DNA of 64,000 bases from Alphaproteobacteria bacterium (GTDB lineage Bacteria; Pseudomonadota; Alphaproteobacteria; CADEGL01). Made by a program: the position numbers and the translations under genes. The notes under the pieces are model-generated. The model was given only the letters and a program-made list of their open reading frames with translations, did no database searches and was not told where the DNA came from. This document shows, one piece after another, positions 31,740-40,821 of the stretch. How positions within the stretch are numbered: the stretch's first letter is position 1; the number at the start of each line of letters is the position of its first letter. The stretch is from positions 1 to 64,000 of the forward strand of contig JAPLOM010000025.1 in NCBI GenBank assembly GCA_026400755.1, read 5' to 3'.

Positions 31740-32822
31740 ATGGCGGGTAACAGCCTCGGTCAGATTTTCCGTTTCACGACGTGGGGTGAAAGCCACGGCC
31801 CGGCGATCGGCTGTGTCGTCGACGGTGCGCCGCCGCGCATCCCGCTGGCCGAAACCGACATCCAGTCCTGGCTCGACCGGCGCCGTCCCGGCCAGTCGCG
31901 TTTCACGACCCAGCGCCAGGAGCCGGACCAGGTCAAAATCCTTTCCGGCGTGTTCGAGGGCGTCACCACGGGCAGCCCGATCTCGCTTGTGATCGAGAAC
32001 GTGGACCAGCGCTCCAAGGACTATTCGGACATCAAGGACAAGTTCCGCCCCGGCCACGCCGACCACACCTATTGGGCGAAGTACGGCATACGCGACTATC
32101 GCGGCGGCGGACGCTCGTCCGCGCGCGAGACGGCCTCGCGCGTCGCGGCCGGCGCGGTTGCGCGCAAGATCCTGGCCCAAGCGCTGGGCGGCGGCTTCCG
32201 CGTGCGCGGCGCCCTGGTCCAGATCGGCCCGCATGCGATCGACCGCGGCCGCTGGGACTGGGCCGAGACCGAGAACAACCCGTTCTGGTGCCCCGACGCC
32301 AAGACGGCGGAAAAATGGGCCAGCTATCTCGACGAGGTGCGCAAGGAAGGCTCCTCGGCCGGCGCTGTCATCGAAGTGGTGGCCGAGGGCATCCCGGCAG
32401 GCTTGGGCGAACCCGTCTACGGCAAGCTCGACGCCGATCTGGCCGGCGCGATGATGAGCATCAACGCGGTCAAAGGCGTGGAGATCGGCAGCGGTTTCGC
32501 CGCCGCCGCCATGCGCGGCGAGGATGCACACGATGAGATGCGCATGAAGGACGGCCGCATCAGCTTCCTGTCCAACCACGCGGGCGGCATCCTGGGTGGC
32601 ATCTCGAACGGCGAGCCCGTGGTGGCGCGCTTCGCCGTCAAACCGACCAGCTCCATTCTCACCCCACGCCGCGGCGTGACGGTCGACGGCAAGGATGTGG
32701 ATGTGCGCACCACCGGCCGCCACGATCCTTGCGTCGGCATCCGCGCGGTTCCGGTGGGCGAGGCCATGATGGCCTGCGTGCTGGCGGATCATTGGATGCG
32801 CCACAAGGCGCAGTGCAGCTAG
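31740..32822 (+). CDS. aroC: Chorismate synthase
   Basis: Seventh enzyme of the shikimate pathway, converting EPSP to chorismate with reduced FMN. The 360-residue protein has all family signatures: [20 protein letters not shown] at the N-terminus, [37 protein letters not shown] in the middle, and [15 protein letters not shown] plus the C-terminal [17 protein letters not shown]. Start and length match the family. Immediately downstream of fabI and 16 nt before a CMD-like gene, so a three-gene transcript is plausible. Confidence 0.96.
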   Translation: MAGNSLGQIFRFTTWGESHGPAIGCVVDGAPPRIPLAETDIQSWLDRRRPGQSRFTTQRQEPDQVKILSGVFEGVTTGSPISLVIENVDQRSKDYSDIKDKFRPGHADHTYWAKYGIRDYRGGGRSSARETASRVAAGAVARKILAQALGGGFRVRGALVQIGPHAIDRGRWDWAETENNPFWCPDAKTAEKWASYLDEVRKEGSSAGAVIEVVAEGIPAGLGEPVYGKLDADLAGAMMSINAVKGVEIGSGFAAAAMRGEDAHDEMRMKDGRISFLSNHAGGILGGISNGEPVVARFAVKPTSSILTPRRGVTVDGKDVDVRTTGRHDPCVGIRAVPVGEAMMACVLADHWMRHKAQCS

Positions 32823-32838
32823 AGAGTTCGGAGCGGAC

Positions 32839-33411
32839 ATGCCCCAGCCCAAGCACGTGATGGCGTTGAAGGTCCCCAAGTCGCCCAAGCTCGACAAGGA
32901 GATGCGGGACTACTTCAAGCTATGCCAGGAGAAGCTGGGCTTCGTGCCCAACGTGCTGCAGGCCTATACGCTGCGGCCGGAGAAGCTGCGCAACTTCGTG
33001 GCCACCTACAACACGCTGATGCTGGGCGATTCGGGCTTGTCCAAGCTCGAGCGCGAGATGATCGCGGTCGTCGTCTCCAGCGTGAACCACTGCTATTACT
33101 GCCTCGTGGCTCATGGCCAAGCCGTCCGGCATCTGTCCGGCGATCCGGAACTGGGCGAGATGCTGACGCGGAACTACCGGGTGGCCAAACTATCCAAGCG
33201 CCACCGCGCCATGCTGGATTTCGCCTGGAAGCTGACCGAGACGCCGTCCAAGGTCGAGGAGCCGGATCGGCAAGCCTTGCGCAAGGCAAGCTTCAGCGAC
33301 GAGGACATCTTCGACATCTGCGACGTGGCCGCGTTCTATAACGCGTCGAACCGCATGGCCATTGGCACCGACATGATGCCGAACCCCGAGTACCACAAGC
33401 GCAGTCGCTGA
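32839..33411 (+). CDS. Peroxidase-related carboxymuconolactone decarboxylase (AhpD-like) protein
   Basis: A 190-residue all-helical CMD-family protein of the peroxidase-related group. The redox motif is NHCYYCLVAHG, a CxxC with the conserved downstream His, as in AhpD proteins; the C-terminal FYNASNRMAIGTDMMPNPEY is the group's signature. It probably reduces peroxides with a disulphide partner, though such proteins are rarely tested. Downstream of aroC with only 16 nt between and convergent with the RNA methyltransferase gene. Confidence 0.82.
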   Translation: MPQPKHVMALKVPKSPKLDKEMRDYFKLCQEKLGFVPNVLQAYTLRPEKLRNFVATYNTLMLGDSGLSKLEREMIAVVVSSVNHCYYCLVAHGQAVRHLSGDPELGEMLTRNYRVAKLSKRHRAMLDFAWKLTETPSKVEEPDRQALRKASFSDEDIFDICDVAAFYNASNRMAIGTDMMPNPEYHKRSR

Positions 33412-33417
33412 GCCGCT

Positions 33418-34686
33418 TTACCGCTTGAACAGGGCCGCCAGTTCGACGTGCGGGGACCAGAGGAACTGGTCCACCGGCAGGACGCGCACAAGCTTATAGC
33501 CGCCATCGACCAGGATGCGCGCGTCGCGCGCGAAGGTCGCGGGCTCGCACGACACGGCCAGCACCGTCGGCACGCGCGACTTGGCCAGGGCTGTCGCCTG
33601 GGCCTGCGCACCCGCGCGCGGGGGATCGAAGACGACGGCGTCATAGCCGCCCAGTTCCAGCGAGGCCAGCGGCTTGGTCATCAGATCGCGCACCTTGGTC
33701 GTGACGCGGTTGAGCCTAGCCGCCTTGGCGGTCTGCTCCACCGCCTGGACGAGGCGCGCATTATCGTCGAAGGACGCGACCGCCGCTCCGCCCTTGGCCA
33801 GCGGAAAGGTGAAAGTACCGCTGCCGGCGAACAGATCGGCCACGCGCTTGGCGCCGCCCACGCCCGCCATCACCACCTCGGTCAGTGCTGTCTCGCCTGC
33901 CTTGGTCGCCTGCAGGAAGGCGCCCGGCGGCACCTCGACGGGCACGCCGCCAAAGCTCACGCGTACCGGCCGCCGCTCCACCAGCGCTTCGGCGCGTGAT
34001 TCGGCCGGATGGCGGCGTGAAACGCGCGCGATGTCATGCTGCTCGGCCAGAACGCTGAAGCGCTTGCGACCGCCCTGCCCCAACGAAACCGTCGTGACCA
34101 GCAAGAGGTCCAAGCCGTTGTCGGTCATGTTGACCACAACCTCGACCTTTTCGCCCGGACGCAGCAGCGCGGTCAGGCAGGTGCGCAAGGGTGCGATCAG
34201 CGCGGCGATCTCCGGTGTGACAACGTGGCATTCCTTCAGGTCGATGACCCGGTGGCTGCCGCGCGCGTTAAAGCCAAACAGCATGTCCTCGTCGCGACGA
34301 AGGGCCGTGAAGTCGGCGCGGCGGCGCGTGGCGCGCGCGGCCGGGCGGATCGGCTCGATGCGTTCGACCGGCAGGTTCCGGCGCTTCAGTGCGCTGCGCA
34401 CCAAATCCTGCTTCCACGCCAGATAGGTTTCGTCGGACAAATGTTGGAGGGCACAGCCCCCGCACTCGCCGAAATGGCGGCACGGAGGTTGGGCACGCCC
34501 GGGCCCGGCCTCGACCAGCTTCGTCAGATGCGCGGCAAAGCCATCGCCTTGGGTCTCGCCCACGCGCGCGACGATGCGGTCGCCGGCCGCGGTGAACGGG
34601 ACGTAGAGGCGCTGGTCGCCCGCGCGCCCGACACCGTCTCCGCGCGCGGCGATCTCATCGATCTTCACTTCTACTTCGTGACGCAT
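33418..34686 (-). CDS. Class I SAM-dependent RNA (uracil-5) methyltransferase, TrmA/RlmD family
   Basis: A 422-residue tRNA/rRNA m5U methyltransferase-type enzyme. An N-terminal TRAM-like domain (VEVKIDEIAARGDGVGR) is followed by four cysteines for a 4Fe-4S cluster (CRHFGECGGCALQ, then Cys of the KECHVV region), and a C-terminal Rossmann methyltransferase with LFAGSGTFTFPLA, VVFDPPRAGA and the nucleophile/base region VSCEPATFARD. RlmD is the closest named type, but the exact target base is not determinable. The ATG overlaps the tlyA stop (ATGA), so it is coupled to tlyA. Confidence 0.88.
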   Translation of the reverse strand: MRHEVEVKIDEIAARGDGVGRAGDQRLYVPFTAAGDRIVARVGETQGDGFAAHLTKLVEAGPGRAQPPCRHFGECGGCALQHLSDETYLAWKQDLVRSALKRRNLPVERIEPIRPAARATRRRADFTALRRDEDMLFGFNARGSHRVIDLKECHVVTPEIAALIAPLRTCLTALLRPGEKVEVVVNMTDNGLDLLLVTTVSLGQGGRKRFSVLAEQHDIARVSRRHPAESRAEALVERRPVRVSFGGVPVEVPPGAFLQATKAGETALTEVVMAGVGGAKRVADLFAGSGTFTFPLAKGGAAVASFDDNARLVQAVEQTAKAARLNRVTTKVRDLMTKPLASLELGGYDAVVFDPPRAGAQAQATALAKSRVPTVLAVSCEPATFARDARILVDGGYKLVRVLPVDQFLWSPHVELAALFKR

Positions 34687-35453
34687 CAGCCGTCCTTCCG
34701 CGCGGCGACGAGGAATTCCTTATTGCCGTCGTGTCCCTCGATCGGGCTGTCGATCACGTCTTCGACCATCCAACCCATCGCCGCGAGCCACGACCGGATA
34801 CGCGCGCAGACCTCATTATGCAAGACCGGGTCGCGCACGATGCCGCCCTTGCCCACCTGTCCTTTGCCGACCTCGAACTGGGGCTTGATCAGCGCGGCCA
34901 GCCGCGCGCCCGATCCGGTCAGCGCCAAGGGCGCGGGCAATACGACTTCGAGACCGATGAAGCTGGCGTCACAGACGACCAGGCCGGTCTCCTCCGGCAC
35001 CTCGTTGCGTGTCAGATGGCGCGCATTGGTCCGCTCCAGCACCGTCACACGCGGGTCCTGGCGCAGCTTCCACGCGAGCTGGCCATGGCCCACATCGACC
35101 GCATAGACGCGCGCGGCACCGCGCGAAAGCAGAACGTCGGTGAAACCGCCGGTGGACGCCCCCACGTCCAGGCAGATGAGACCCGCGGGGTCGATGCGGA
35201 AATGGTCGAGCGCGCGCACGAGCTTGAGCCCGCCGCGCGAAACCCAGGGATGGTCAGGCTCCTTGAGAGTCAGCGGCGCATCCGAGGCCAGCATCTGGCC
35301 CGGCTTTTCCACGCGGCGGTCGCCCGTCATCACCTTACCAGCGATGATCAAGGCCTGGGCGCGGGCGCGGCTTTCCACCAGGCCCCGCGCCTGGACCAGC
35401 GCGTCCGCCCGCGTGCGTCGCGGCCGCTCGGCTTTCGTGTTCCCGTCCGTCAT
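34686..35453 (-). CDS. tlyA: TlyA-family rRNA 2'-O-methyltransferase / hemolysin-like
   Basis: A 255-residue FtsJ-like methyltransferase with an N-terminal S4 RNA-binding domain (about residues 13-75) and SAM motif LDVGASTGGFTDVLL. The TlyA landmarks VSRGGLKL, YAVDVGHGQLAWKLR and LIKPQFEVGK are all present. Members methylate ribosomal RNA and influence capreomycin susceptibility in mycobacteria. The track ORF begins at 35504, but that extension is translated from the dxs terminator hairpin, so the Met at 35453 (MTDGNTKAERP) is preferred. It is followed by the coupled RNA methyltransferase gene. Confidence 0.9.
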   Translation of the reverse strand: MTDGNTKAERPRRTRADALVQARGLVESRARAQALIIAGKVMTGDRRVEKPGQMLASDAPLTLKEPDHPWVSRGGLKLVRALDHFRIDPAGLICLDVGASTGGFTDVLLSRGAARVYAVDVGHGQLAWKLRQDPRVTVLERTNARHLTRNEVPEETGLVVCDASFIGLEVVLPAPLALTGSGARLAALIKPQFEVGKGQVGKGGIVRDPVLHNEVCARIRSWLAAMGWMVEDVIDSPIEGHDGNKEFLVAARKDG

Positions 35454-35464
35454 CGCTCCGTCCC

Positions 35465-35495
35465 AAACAGAAACGGCGGCCTGCCGGCCGCCGTT
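35465..35495 (-). terminator. Rho-independent terminator of dxs
   Basis: A 10-bp perfect stem (AACGGCGGCC / GGCCGCCGTT) with a 4-nt loop is followed on the minus strand by TCTGTTTG, 28 nt after the dxs stop. It separates the dxs-ispA-xseB block from tlyA and supports the shorter tlyA start. Confidence 0.75.
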
Positions 35496-35523
35496 CTTGT
35501 GCATCGCCGACGTTGTGTTTGCG

Positions 35524-37449
35524 TTACGCCCGGGCCGATCCGCTCTGGCTGGCGCGCCCCAACGCCGTCAGGGCCGTGGCGGCGATGCACTTCGCCGTCA
35601 GCCCGGCCAGCTCGATCTGCTTCTCCGGCTTATCGTGCTCGAAGAAAATGTCGGGGAAATGGACCGTACGGACCTTGAGGCCCGCGTCCAGCAACCCGTC
35701 GCTGGCCAGGAAGTGCAGCACATGGCTGCCGAAGCCGCCGATGGAGCCTTCCTCGACCGTAATTAGAACCTCATGCTCGCGCGCCAGGCGGCGGACAAGG
35801 TCGGTGTCCAGCGGCTTGGCGAAGCGCGCGTCGGCCACCGTGGTGGACAGGCCGTGGGCGGCCAGATCCTCGGCCGCCTTCACGCATTCGTGCAGGCGCG
35901 CGCCAAAGCTGAGCAGCGCGATGGAGGTGCCTTCCTTGACGATACGGCCCTTGCCGATCGGCAACGCCACACCCTGCGCCGGCAGCGCCACGCCCTGGCC
36001 TTCGCCACGGGGAAAGCGGAACGCGCTCGGACGATCATCGATCTGGACCGCCGTGGAAATCATGTTGACCAATTCGGCCTCGTCCGCCGCGCCCATCATC
36101 ACGATGCCGGGCAGGCAGGACAAATAGGCGATGTCGAAGGAGCCGAAATGGGTCGCGCCGTCGGCGCCCACACAGCCCGCGCGATCGATGGCGAAGCGAA
36201 CGGGCAGTTTCTGGATCGCCACGTCGTGCACGACCTGGTCGTAGGCGCGCTGCAGGAAAGTGGAATAGATGGCGGCGAAGGGCTTCATGCCCTCGCAGGC
36301 CAGGCCCGCCGCGAAGGTGACCGCGTGCTGCTCGGCGATGCCGACATCGAAGGTGCGCTTGGGAAAGCGCTTCTCGAAGGCGTTGAGGCCCGTGCCATCC
36401 GGCATGGCAGCATGGATGGCGACAATACGCTCGTCCTTCTCAGCTTCCTTGATCAACGCTTCGGCAAAGACCTTGGTATAGGTCGGCGCCTTGGCGGAAG
36501 CCTTGATCTGTTCGCCGGTCACAATGTCGAACTTGGCGACCGCGTGGCCCTTGTCCGGCGCGTTCTCCGCCGGGCCGTAACCCTTGCCCTTCTTGGTCAC
36601 CACATGGACCAGGATCGGGCCCGGCTCCTTGGCGTCGCGCACGTTGCGCAGGACCGGCAGAAGATGGTCGATGTCGTGGCCGTCGATCGGACCGATGTAG
36701 AAGAAGCCCAGCTCCTCGAACATCGTGCCGCCGGTGACCAGACCGCGCGCATATTCCTCGGCGCGCACCGCGGCCTGCTCGAGCGGGCGGGGGAATTTCT
36801 TGGCGATCTCGCGGCCGAGATGCCGCATGGAACGGTAGGGCTTGGACGAGACCAGACGTGACAGGTAGTTGCTGATGGCGCCGACCGCCGGGCCGATCGA
36901 CATGTCGTTGTCGTTCAGAATGACGATCAGCTTCGTGTCCCGCGCGCCCGCGTTGTTCATGGCCTCGTAGGCCATGCCAGCGCTCATGGAGCCGTCGCCG
37001 ATGACGGAGATGACGGTGTTCTTCTTGCCGTTGAACTCGGCGCCAACGGCGAAGCCGAGGCCAGCCGAAATGGAGGTCGAGCTGTGCGCCGCGCCGAAGG
37101 GGTCGTAAACGCTCTCGGACCGGCGGGTGAAGCCCGAGGGGCCGCCCGCCTGACGGATCTTACGCAACTCCTCGCGCCGGCCGGTCAAGATCTTGTGGGG
37201 ATAGGCCTGGTGGCTGACGTCCCAGATCAGGACGTCGTCCGGGGTGTTGAAAACGTGGTGGATGACGGTGGTCAGCTCGACCACACCCAGGCTGGCGCCA
37301 AAATGGCCGCCGATGCCGGAAACCGCGTCGATCAGGTCGGCGCGCACCTCGTCGGCGAGCTGCTTAAGCTGATCGGTGGTCAGACTCTTCATGTCCGCCG
37401 GGCTCTTGATCGTATCGAGCAGCGGCGTTCGGTTGCTTATTGGTGACAA
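35524..37449 (-). CDS. dxs: 1-deoxy-D-xylulose-5-phosphate synthase
   Basis: First enzyme of the MEP isoprenoid pathway: thiamine-diphosphate-dependent condensation of pyruvate and glyceraldehyde-3-phosphate. The 641-residue protein shows [25 protein letters not shown]-like ([12 protein letters not shown]), the ThDP motif [18 protein letters not shown]...[23 protein letters not shown], and the transketolase catalytic Glu in [15 protein letters not shown]. It is a main consumer of the cofactor sensed by the TPP riboswitch at 6.2 kb. Upstream on the same strand lies ispA (9 nt), giving an isoprenoid operon xseB-ispA-dxs. Confidence 0.96.
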   Translation of the reverse strand: MSPISNRTPLLDTIKSPADMKSLTTDQLKQLADEVRADLIDAVSGIGGHFGASLGVVELTTVIHHVFNTPDDVLIWDVSHQAYPHKILTGRREELRKIRQAGGPSGFTRRSESVYDPFGAAHSSTSISAGLGFAVGAEFNGKKNTVISVIGDGSMSAGMAYEAMNNAGARDTKLIVILNDNDMSIGPAVGAISNYLSRLVSSKPYRSMRHLGREIAKKFPRPLEQAAVRAEEYARGLVTGGTMFEELGFFYIGPIDGHDIDHLLPVLRNVRDAKEPGPILVHVVTKKGKGYGPAENAPDKGHAVAKFDIVTGEQIKASAKAPTYTKVFAEALIKEAEKDERIVAIHAAMPDGTGLNAFEKRFPKRTFDVGIAEQHAVTFAAGLACEGMKPFAAIYSTFLQRAYDQVVHDVAIQKLPVRFAIDRAGCVGADGATHFGSFDIAYLSCLPGIVMMGAADEAELVNMISTAVQIDDRPSAFRFPRGEGQGVALPAQGVALPIGKGRIVKEGTSIALLSFGARLHECVKAAEDLAAHGLSTTVADARFAKPLDTDLVRRLAREHEVLITVEEGSIGGFGSHVLHFLASDGLLDAGLKVRTVHFPDIFFEHDKPEKQIELAGLTAKCIAATALTALGRASQSGSARA

Positions 37450-37458
37450 GGATGGCTC

Positions 37459-38355
37459 CTAAGTTCGCCGATCGACGACGAAGCGAGCGACTTGAGCCAA
37501 AAGATCGACCCTTTTTCCAAATGAATCAAGATGTTTGACCGCCCGATCGGAGATCTCCCGGGCCTTCCGGCGGGCCCCATCGGTACCTAGAATCGACACG
37601 AAAGTGGCCTTCCCGGCGGCGGCATCCTTGCCCACCTTCTTGCCCACCTGCTCCTCGGTCCCCTCGGCATCCAGCAGGTCGTCGGCGATCTGGAAGGCCA
37701 ATCCCATGTCCCGGGCATAGTCCTGCAGGGCTTGGCGAGCGCTGTCCGGGGCCTGGCCCAGGATCGCGCCAGATTCGCAGGCAAAGCGGAACAAAGCCCC
37801 GGTTTTCATGGACTGGAGCTGGGTGATGGCCTCTAGGTCTAGTGAGCCGGTCTTGAGGGCCTCGGCCTGGAGGTCGAACATCTGGCCCCCGACCATACCC
37901 TCCATACCCGCCGCGCGGGCCAGGCTCAGAACCAACTCGGTGCGGACCTGAGCCACGTCATGGGTCTCGGCTCCCGCCAGGATCTCGAAGGCCAGGGTCA
38001 GGAGACCGTCGCCGGCCAGGATGGCCGTGGCCTCGTCGAACTGGATGTGGGTGGTCGGCTTACCGCGGCGCAAATCGTCGTCGTCCATGGCCGGCAGGTC
38101 GTCGTGGACCAGGGAATAGCAGTGGACGTATTCGAGCGCGATCGCGACCCGCATGGCGCGGCTGCGCGGCACCCCGAACAGGTCGGCGCTGGTCAGCACC
38201 AGAAATGGCCGCAGCCGCTTGCCGCCGTTGAGCGAGCCGTAGGCCATGGCCTCGCGCACGCGCGCGGCAAGCCCGCTCATGGCCGGCATCAGGGCGTCCA
38301 ACGAGCGGTTGACCTCCGCCGCGGTCGCGGCGAGAGCGGTTTCGAGCGCCGTCAT
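37459..38355 (-). CDS. ispA: Farnesyl diphosphate synthase (short-chain polyprenyl synthase)
   Basis: Trans-isoprenyl diphosphate synthase of 298 residues adding isopentenyl units to make FPP. The first Asp-rich motif is in VHDDLPAMDDDDLRRGKPT and the second in FQIADDLLD, with GGKRLRPFLVL at the substrate-binding loop. The track ORF starts 12 codons earlier inside xseB; the Met at 38355 gives the usual length. It sits between xseB and dxs, a classical alphaproteobacterial and enterobacterial order. Product length (C15 versus C20) is inferred from the short-chain family, not proven. Confidence 0.93.
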   Translation of the reverse strand: MTALETALAATAAEVNRSLDALMPAMSGLAARVREAMAYGSLNGGKRLRPFLVLTSADLFGVPRSRAMRVAIALEYVHCYSLVHDDLPAMDDDDLRRGKPTTHIQFDEATAILAGDGLLTLAFEILAGAETHDVAQVRTELVLSLARAAGMEGMVGGQMFDLQAEALKTGSLDLEAITQLQSMKTGALFRFACESGAILGQAPDSARQALQDYARDMGLAFQIADDLLDAEGTEEQVGKKVGKDAAAGKATFVSILGTDGARRKAREISDRAVKHLDSFGKRVDLLAQVARFVVDRRT

Positions 38356-38362
38356 GGAAACC

Positions 38363-38614
38363 TCAGTCGATGTCCGCGGGTTTGACCCCAACCGATCCGT
38401 CGGGCCCCAGCGCGATCTGCTGGATCTTGGCCTCGGCCTCGCGCAGCTTGGCCTCGCAATGACGCTTCAGCGCCGCACCGCGCTCATAGGCCTTGATCGA
38501 ATCCTCAAGCTTGCCCTGCCCGTCCTCGAGCTTGCGCACGATGCCTTCGAGTTCGGCCAAGGCCGCTTCGAAGCTCATTTTCGCGATGTCCGGAGGGATC
38601 GTCGGGGCAGCCAT
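38363..38614 (-). CDS. xseB: Exodeoxyribonuclease VII small subunit
   Basis: A small acidic helical subunit (83 residues) that combines with XseA to degrade single-stranded DNA. Typical pattern: MSFEAALAELEGIVRKLEDGQGKLEDSIKAYERGAALKRHCEAKLREAEAKI-type heptad helices, seen here in full. The start at 38614 (MAAPTIPPD) is preferred over the track start because the 18-codon extension is unlike the family. First gene of the xseB-ispA-dxs run, as in many proteobacteria. Confidence 0.92.
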   Translation of the reverse strand: MAAPTIPPDIAKMSFEAALAELEGIVRKLEDGQGKLEDSIKAYERGAALKRHCEAKLREAEAKIQQIALGPDGSVGVKPADID

Positions 38615-38678
38615 GTTCGACCTGGATTGGGACGGCGTCAGTCTAGGGAAGCGGGTCGGACGCGGCAAGCACGTGGGC

Positions 38679-39608
38679 TTACGCCGCCATCAACGCCCGG
38701 ACATGCGCGGCGGAGGATTCGGCCAGAGCATCAAGGTCGTAACCGCCCTCCAGCGTCGAGACCAGCCGCCCGCGACACATCTCCTGCGCCACACCCGCCA
38801 ACCTTGCAGTCGCCCAGCCGAAATCCTCGGTCGTCAGCTCCATATTGGCCAAGGGATCGGCCGCATGGGCATCAAACCCGGCGGAGATGAAAACCATCTC
38901 GGGCCGGAACGCCTCCAGTGCAACCAGCACGCCCTTTTCCATCGCCAAACGGAACAGATCGGAATCTCCGCCCGGCGGCAGCGGCAAATTCAAAATGTTG
39001 TTGGCCACGCCGCGCTCGTCCATCGCACCCGTGCCGGGATAAAGCGGGGATTGGTGCGTCGAGGCATAGAACAGGTCGGCGTCGCGCTCGAAAGCGGCCT
39101 GGGTGCCGTTGCCGTGATGAACGTCGAAGTCGATGACGGCCACGCGCCGCAGATCGTGTTTCTTCCGCGCATGCAGCGCGCCGACGGCCACGTTGTTGAA
39201 CAGACAGAAGCCCATGGCGCGATCCGGTTCCGCGTGATGGCCCGGCGGGCGCACGGCGCAGAACGCGTTCTTCCCCTCACCCGCCATCACGGCGTCGACC
39301 GCAGCGCAGACCGCGCCCGCCGCGCGTAATGCGGCCTCGCCTGACCCGGGCGACAGCACCGTATCGGCATCGATCCGCGCCCGGCCATGAGGCGGCACGG
39401 CGCCCAGCACGCGCTGCACATGGAGCGCGGGATGGACGAGGGTGAGTTGCGCATCGTCCGCGCGCGGCGCCTCGCGCCGGTCGAGCGCGGCGAAGTCCGG
39501 CCCGTCCAACGCGTTCATGATCGCGGCCAGGCGCGCGGGGCGCTCCGGATGCTGCGGCCCGGGGTCATGGTCGAGGCACGCCGGGTGCGTGAACAGAAGC
39601 GTCGTCAT
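38679..39608 (-). CDS. Histone deacetylase-family (acetylpolyamine/AcuC-like) deacetylase
   Basis: A 309-residue arginase-fold zinc deacetylase. Visible motifs are ECHDPGP-equivalent CLDHDPGPQHPERPARL at the start, VRPPGHHAEPDRAMGFCLFNNVA with the catalytic His pair, VIDFDVHHGNGTQ with the zinc Asp and His, and ISAGFDAHAADPLANM with the second zinc Asp. Bacterial members deacetylate polyamines or acetyl-lysine proteins; which one is not clear here. The start (39608) overlaps the end of tusA as ATGA, so tusA and this gene are coupled, and it lies just upstream of xseB. Confidence 0.87.
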   Translation of the reverse strand: MTTLLFTHPACLDHDPGPQHPERPARLAAIMNALDGPDFAALDRREAPRADDAQLTLVHPALHVQRVLGAVPPHGRARIDADTVLSPGSGEAALRAAGAVCAAVDAVMAGEGKNAFCAVRPPGHHAEPDRAMGFCLFNNVAVGALHARKKHDLRRVAVIDFDVHHGNGTQAAFERDADLFYASTHQSPLYPGTGAMDERGVANNILNLPLPPGGDSDLFRLAMEKGVLVALEAFRPEMVFISAGFDAHAADPLANMELTTEDFGWATARLAGVAQEMCRGRLVSTLEGGYDLDALAESSAAHVRALMAA

Positions 39609-39841
39609 TGCGTCCCCGCCTTGCGCAACAGGAAGCTGAAGACGCCGTCCGTCTCGTTCCATTCCAGCAGCGAATGGCCGGTGGATTGCGCGAAGGTCTG
39701 GAAATCCTTGATCGCGCCAGGATCGGTGGCCAGCACCTCCAACTCATCCCCCGCATTGAGGCGCCGCAACGCGCGGCGCGCCTTAAGGACGGGCAACGGG
39801 CAGCTCAGGCCGATGGTGTCGAGGGTTTGGCGATCGGACAC
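39605..39841 (-). CDS. TusA-family sulfurtransferase
   Basis: A 78-residue sulphur carrier. The CPxP signature is present as LSCPLPVLKARRALR with the persulphide Cys near residue 12, followed by GDELEVLATDPGAIKDF, as in TusA/SirA/YedF proteins. The GTG at 39841 is the likely start; the longer track ORF reads into the metallohydrolase gene in a shadow frame. Its neighbours, an ETHE1-like metallohydrolase 7 nt upstream and a deacetylase overlapping downstream, suggest handling of persulphide sulphur rather than tRNA thiolation alone (inference). Confidence 0.87.
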   Translation of the reverse strand: MSDRQTLDTIGLSCPLPVLKARRALRRLNAGDELEVLATDPGAIKDFQTFAQSTGHSLLEWNETDGVFSFLLRKAGTQ

Positions 39842-39848
39842 GGGCGCC

Positions 39849-40712
39849 TCAGAAGCGGTTGACGGGAATTTTGAGATAGCGCGTGCCGTTCTCTTCCGCC
39901 GCGGGCAAGACACCGCCGCGCACGTTGACCTGGACCGCGGGCAACAGAAGCTCTGGCAAGGGCAGCGCCTTGTCGCGTTCCGTCCGCAACCGCACGAACT
40001 CCTCCTCCGTCACCCCCTGATGAATATGGACGTTCTGGGCCTTTTGTTCCGCCACCGTCGTCTCCCAGGCCAAAGGCCGGCCATGGGGCATATAGTCGTG
40101 GCACATATAAAGGCAAGTCTCGGGCGGCAGTTCGAACAGGCGATGGATCGAGCGGTAGAGCGTAGCCGCGTCGCCGCCCGGGAAATCCACGCGCGAGGTG
40201 CCGTAGTCCGGCATGAACATCGTGTCGCCGACCCATGCATGGCCCTCGACGACATAGCTGACGCAGGCCGGCGTGTGGCCGGGCGTATGCATCACGCGGG
40301 CGGACAGGCCGCCGATCTTGAACGCCTCGCCGTCGCGGAAACGGTGGTCGAACTGGGAGCCGTCGGCCGGAAAATCCGGCGGCAGGTTGTAGATGCCCTT
40401 CCAGGTCGACTGCACGGTGGTGACGTGCTCGCCGATGGCCAGCTTGGCGCCCTTCAACTTGTCGCGCAGATAGCCGCCCGCGGACAGATGATCGGCATGG
40501 ACATGCGTCTCCAAAATCCAATCGACCGTCAGCCCTTCAGCGCGCACGAAGTCGCAAATCTCGTCTGCCAGCGCCGTTGAAGTGCGGCCCGCGCGCGCCT
40601 CGTAATCGAGCACGGGATCGACGATCGCGGCCCTGCGGCTGGCCGGATCGGCCACCACGTAGGACAGCGTCGAGGAATGTTTATCGAAGACGGCTTTGAT
40701 CGCGGGAGTCAT
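39849..40712 (-). CDS. MBL-fold metallohydrolase, ETHE1/persulfide dioxygenase-like (Blh-type)
   Basis: A 287-residue metallo-beta-lactamase-fold protein. The metal motif is ETHVHADHLSAGGYL, with further ligands in MHTPGHTPACVSY and VGDTMFMPDYGTSR; the last is typical of the ETHE1/Blh group that oxidises glutathione persulphide to sulphite. ICDFVRAEGLTVDWILETH and DHRFRDGEAFKIG also fit that group. Start set at 40712 (MTPAIKAVF), trimming 32 non-homologous residues of the track ORF. Coupled to tusA, and TauE/SafE-type sulphite exporters occur elsewhere in the window, so a sulphide-detoxification link is reasonable but inferred. Confidence 0.85.
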   Translation of the reverse strand: MTPAIKAVFDKHSSTLSYVVADPASRRAAIVDPVLDYEARAGRTSTALADEICDFVRAEGLTVDWILETHVHADHLSAGGYLRDKLKGAKLAIGEHVTTVQSTWKGIYNLPPDFPADGSQFDHRFRDGEAFKIGGLSARVMHTPGHTPACVSYVVEGHAWVGDTMFMPDYGTSRVDFPGGDAATLYRSIHRLFELPPETCLYMCHDYMPHGRPLAWETTVAEQKAQNVHIHQGVTEEEFVRLRTERDKALPLPELLLPAVQVNVRGGVLPAAEENGTRYLKIPVNRF

Positions 40713-40821
40713 GAGCGGGCACGATTGTATCGGGTCCGCCCCCGGGAACGGTAGGGCGGATTGACTCGCCCGACGGCCTATAAGACCTTGGCCGCGAAGC
40801 GGCGCCACAAGGACAATCCCC

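Noticed and set aside
30867-32897. 676-residue minus-strand ORF
   Set aside because: It is antisense to fabI and aroC, both with complete family motifs; the ORF is rich in His, Arg, Gly and Asp as expected for a high-GC shadow frame and matches no family.
39387-40580. 397-residue plus-strand ORF (also 58515..60167 minus and 55622..56650 plus)
   Set aside because: All lie opposite genes with clear conserved motifs and show no domain, signal or membrane pattern of their own.
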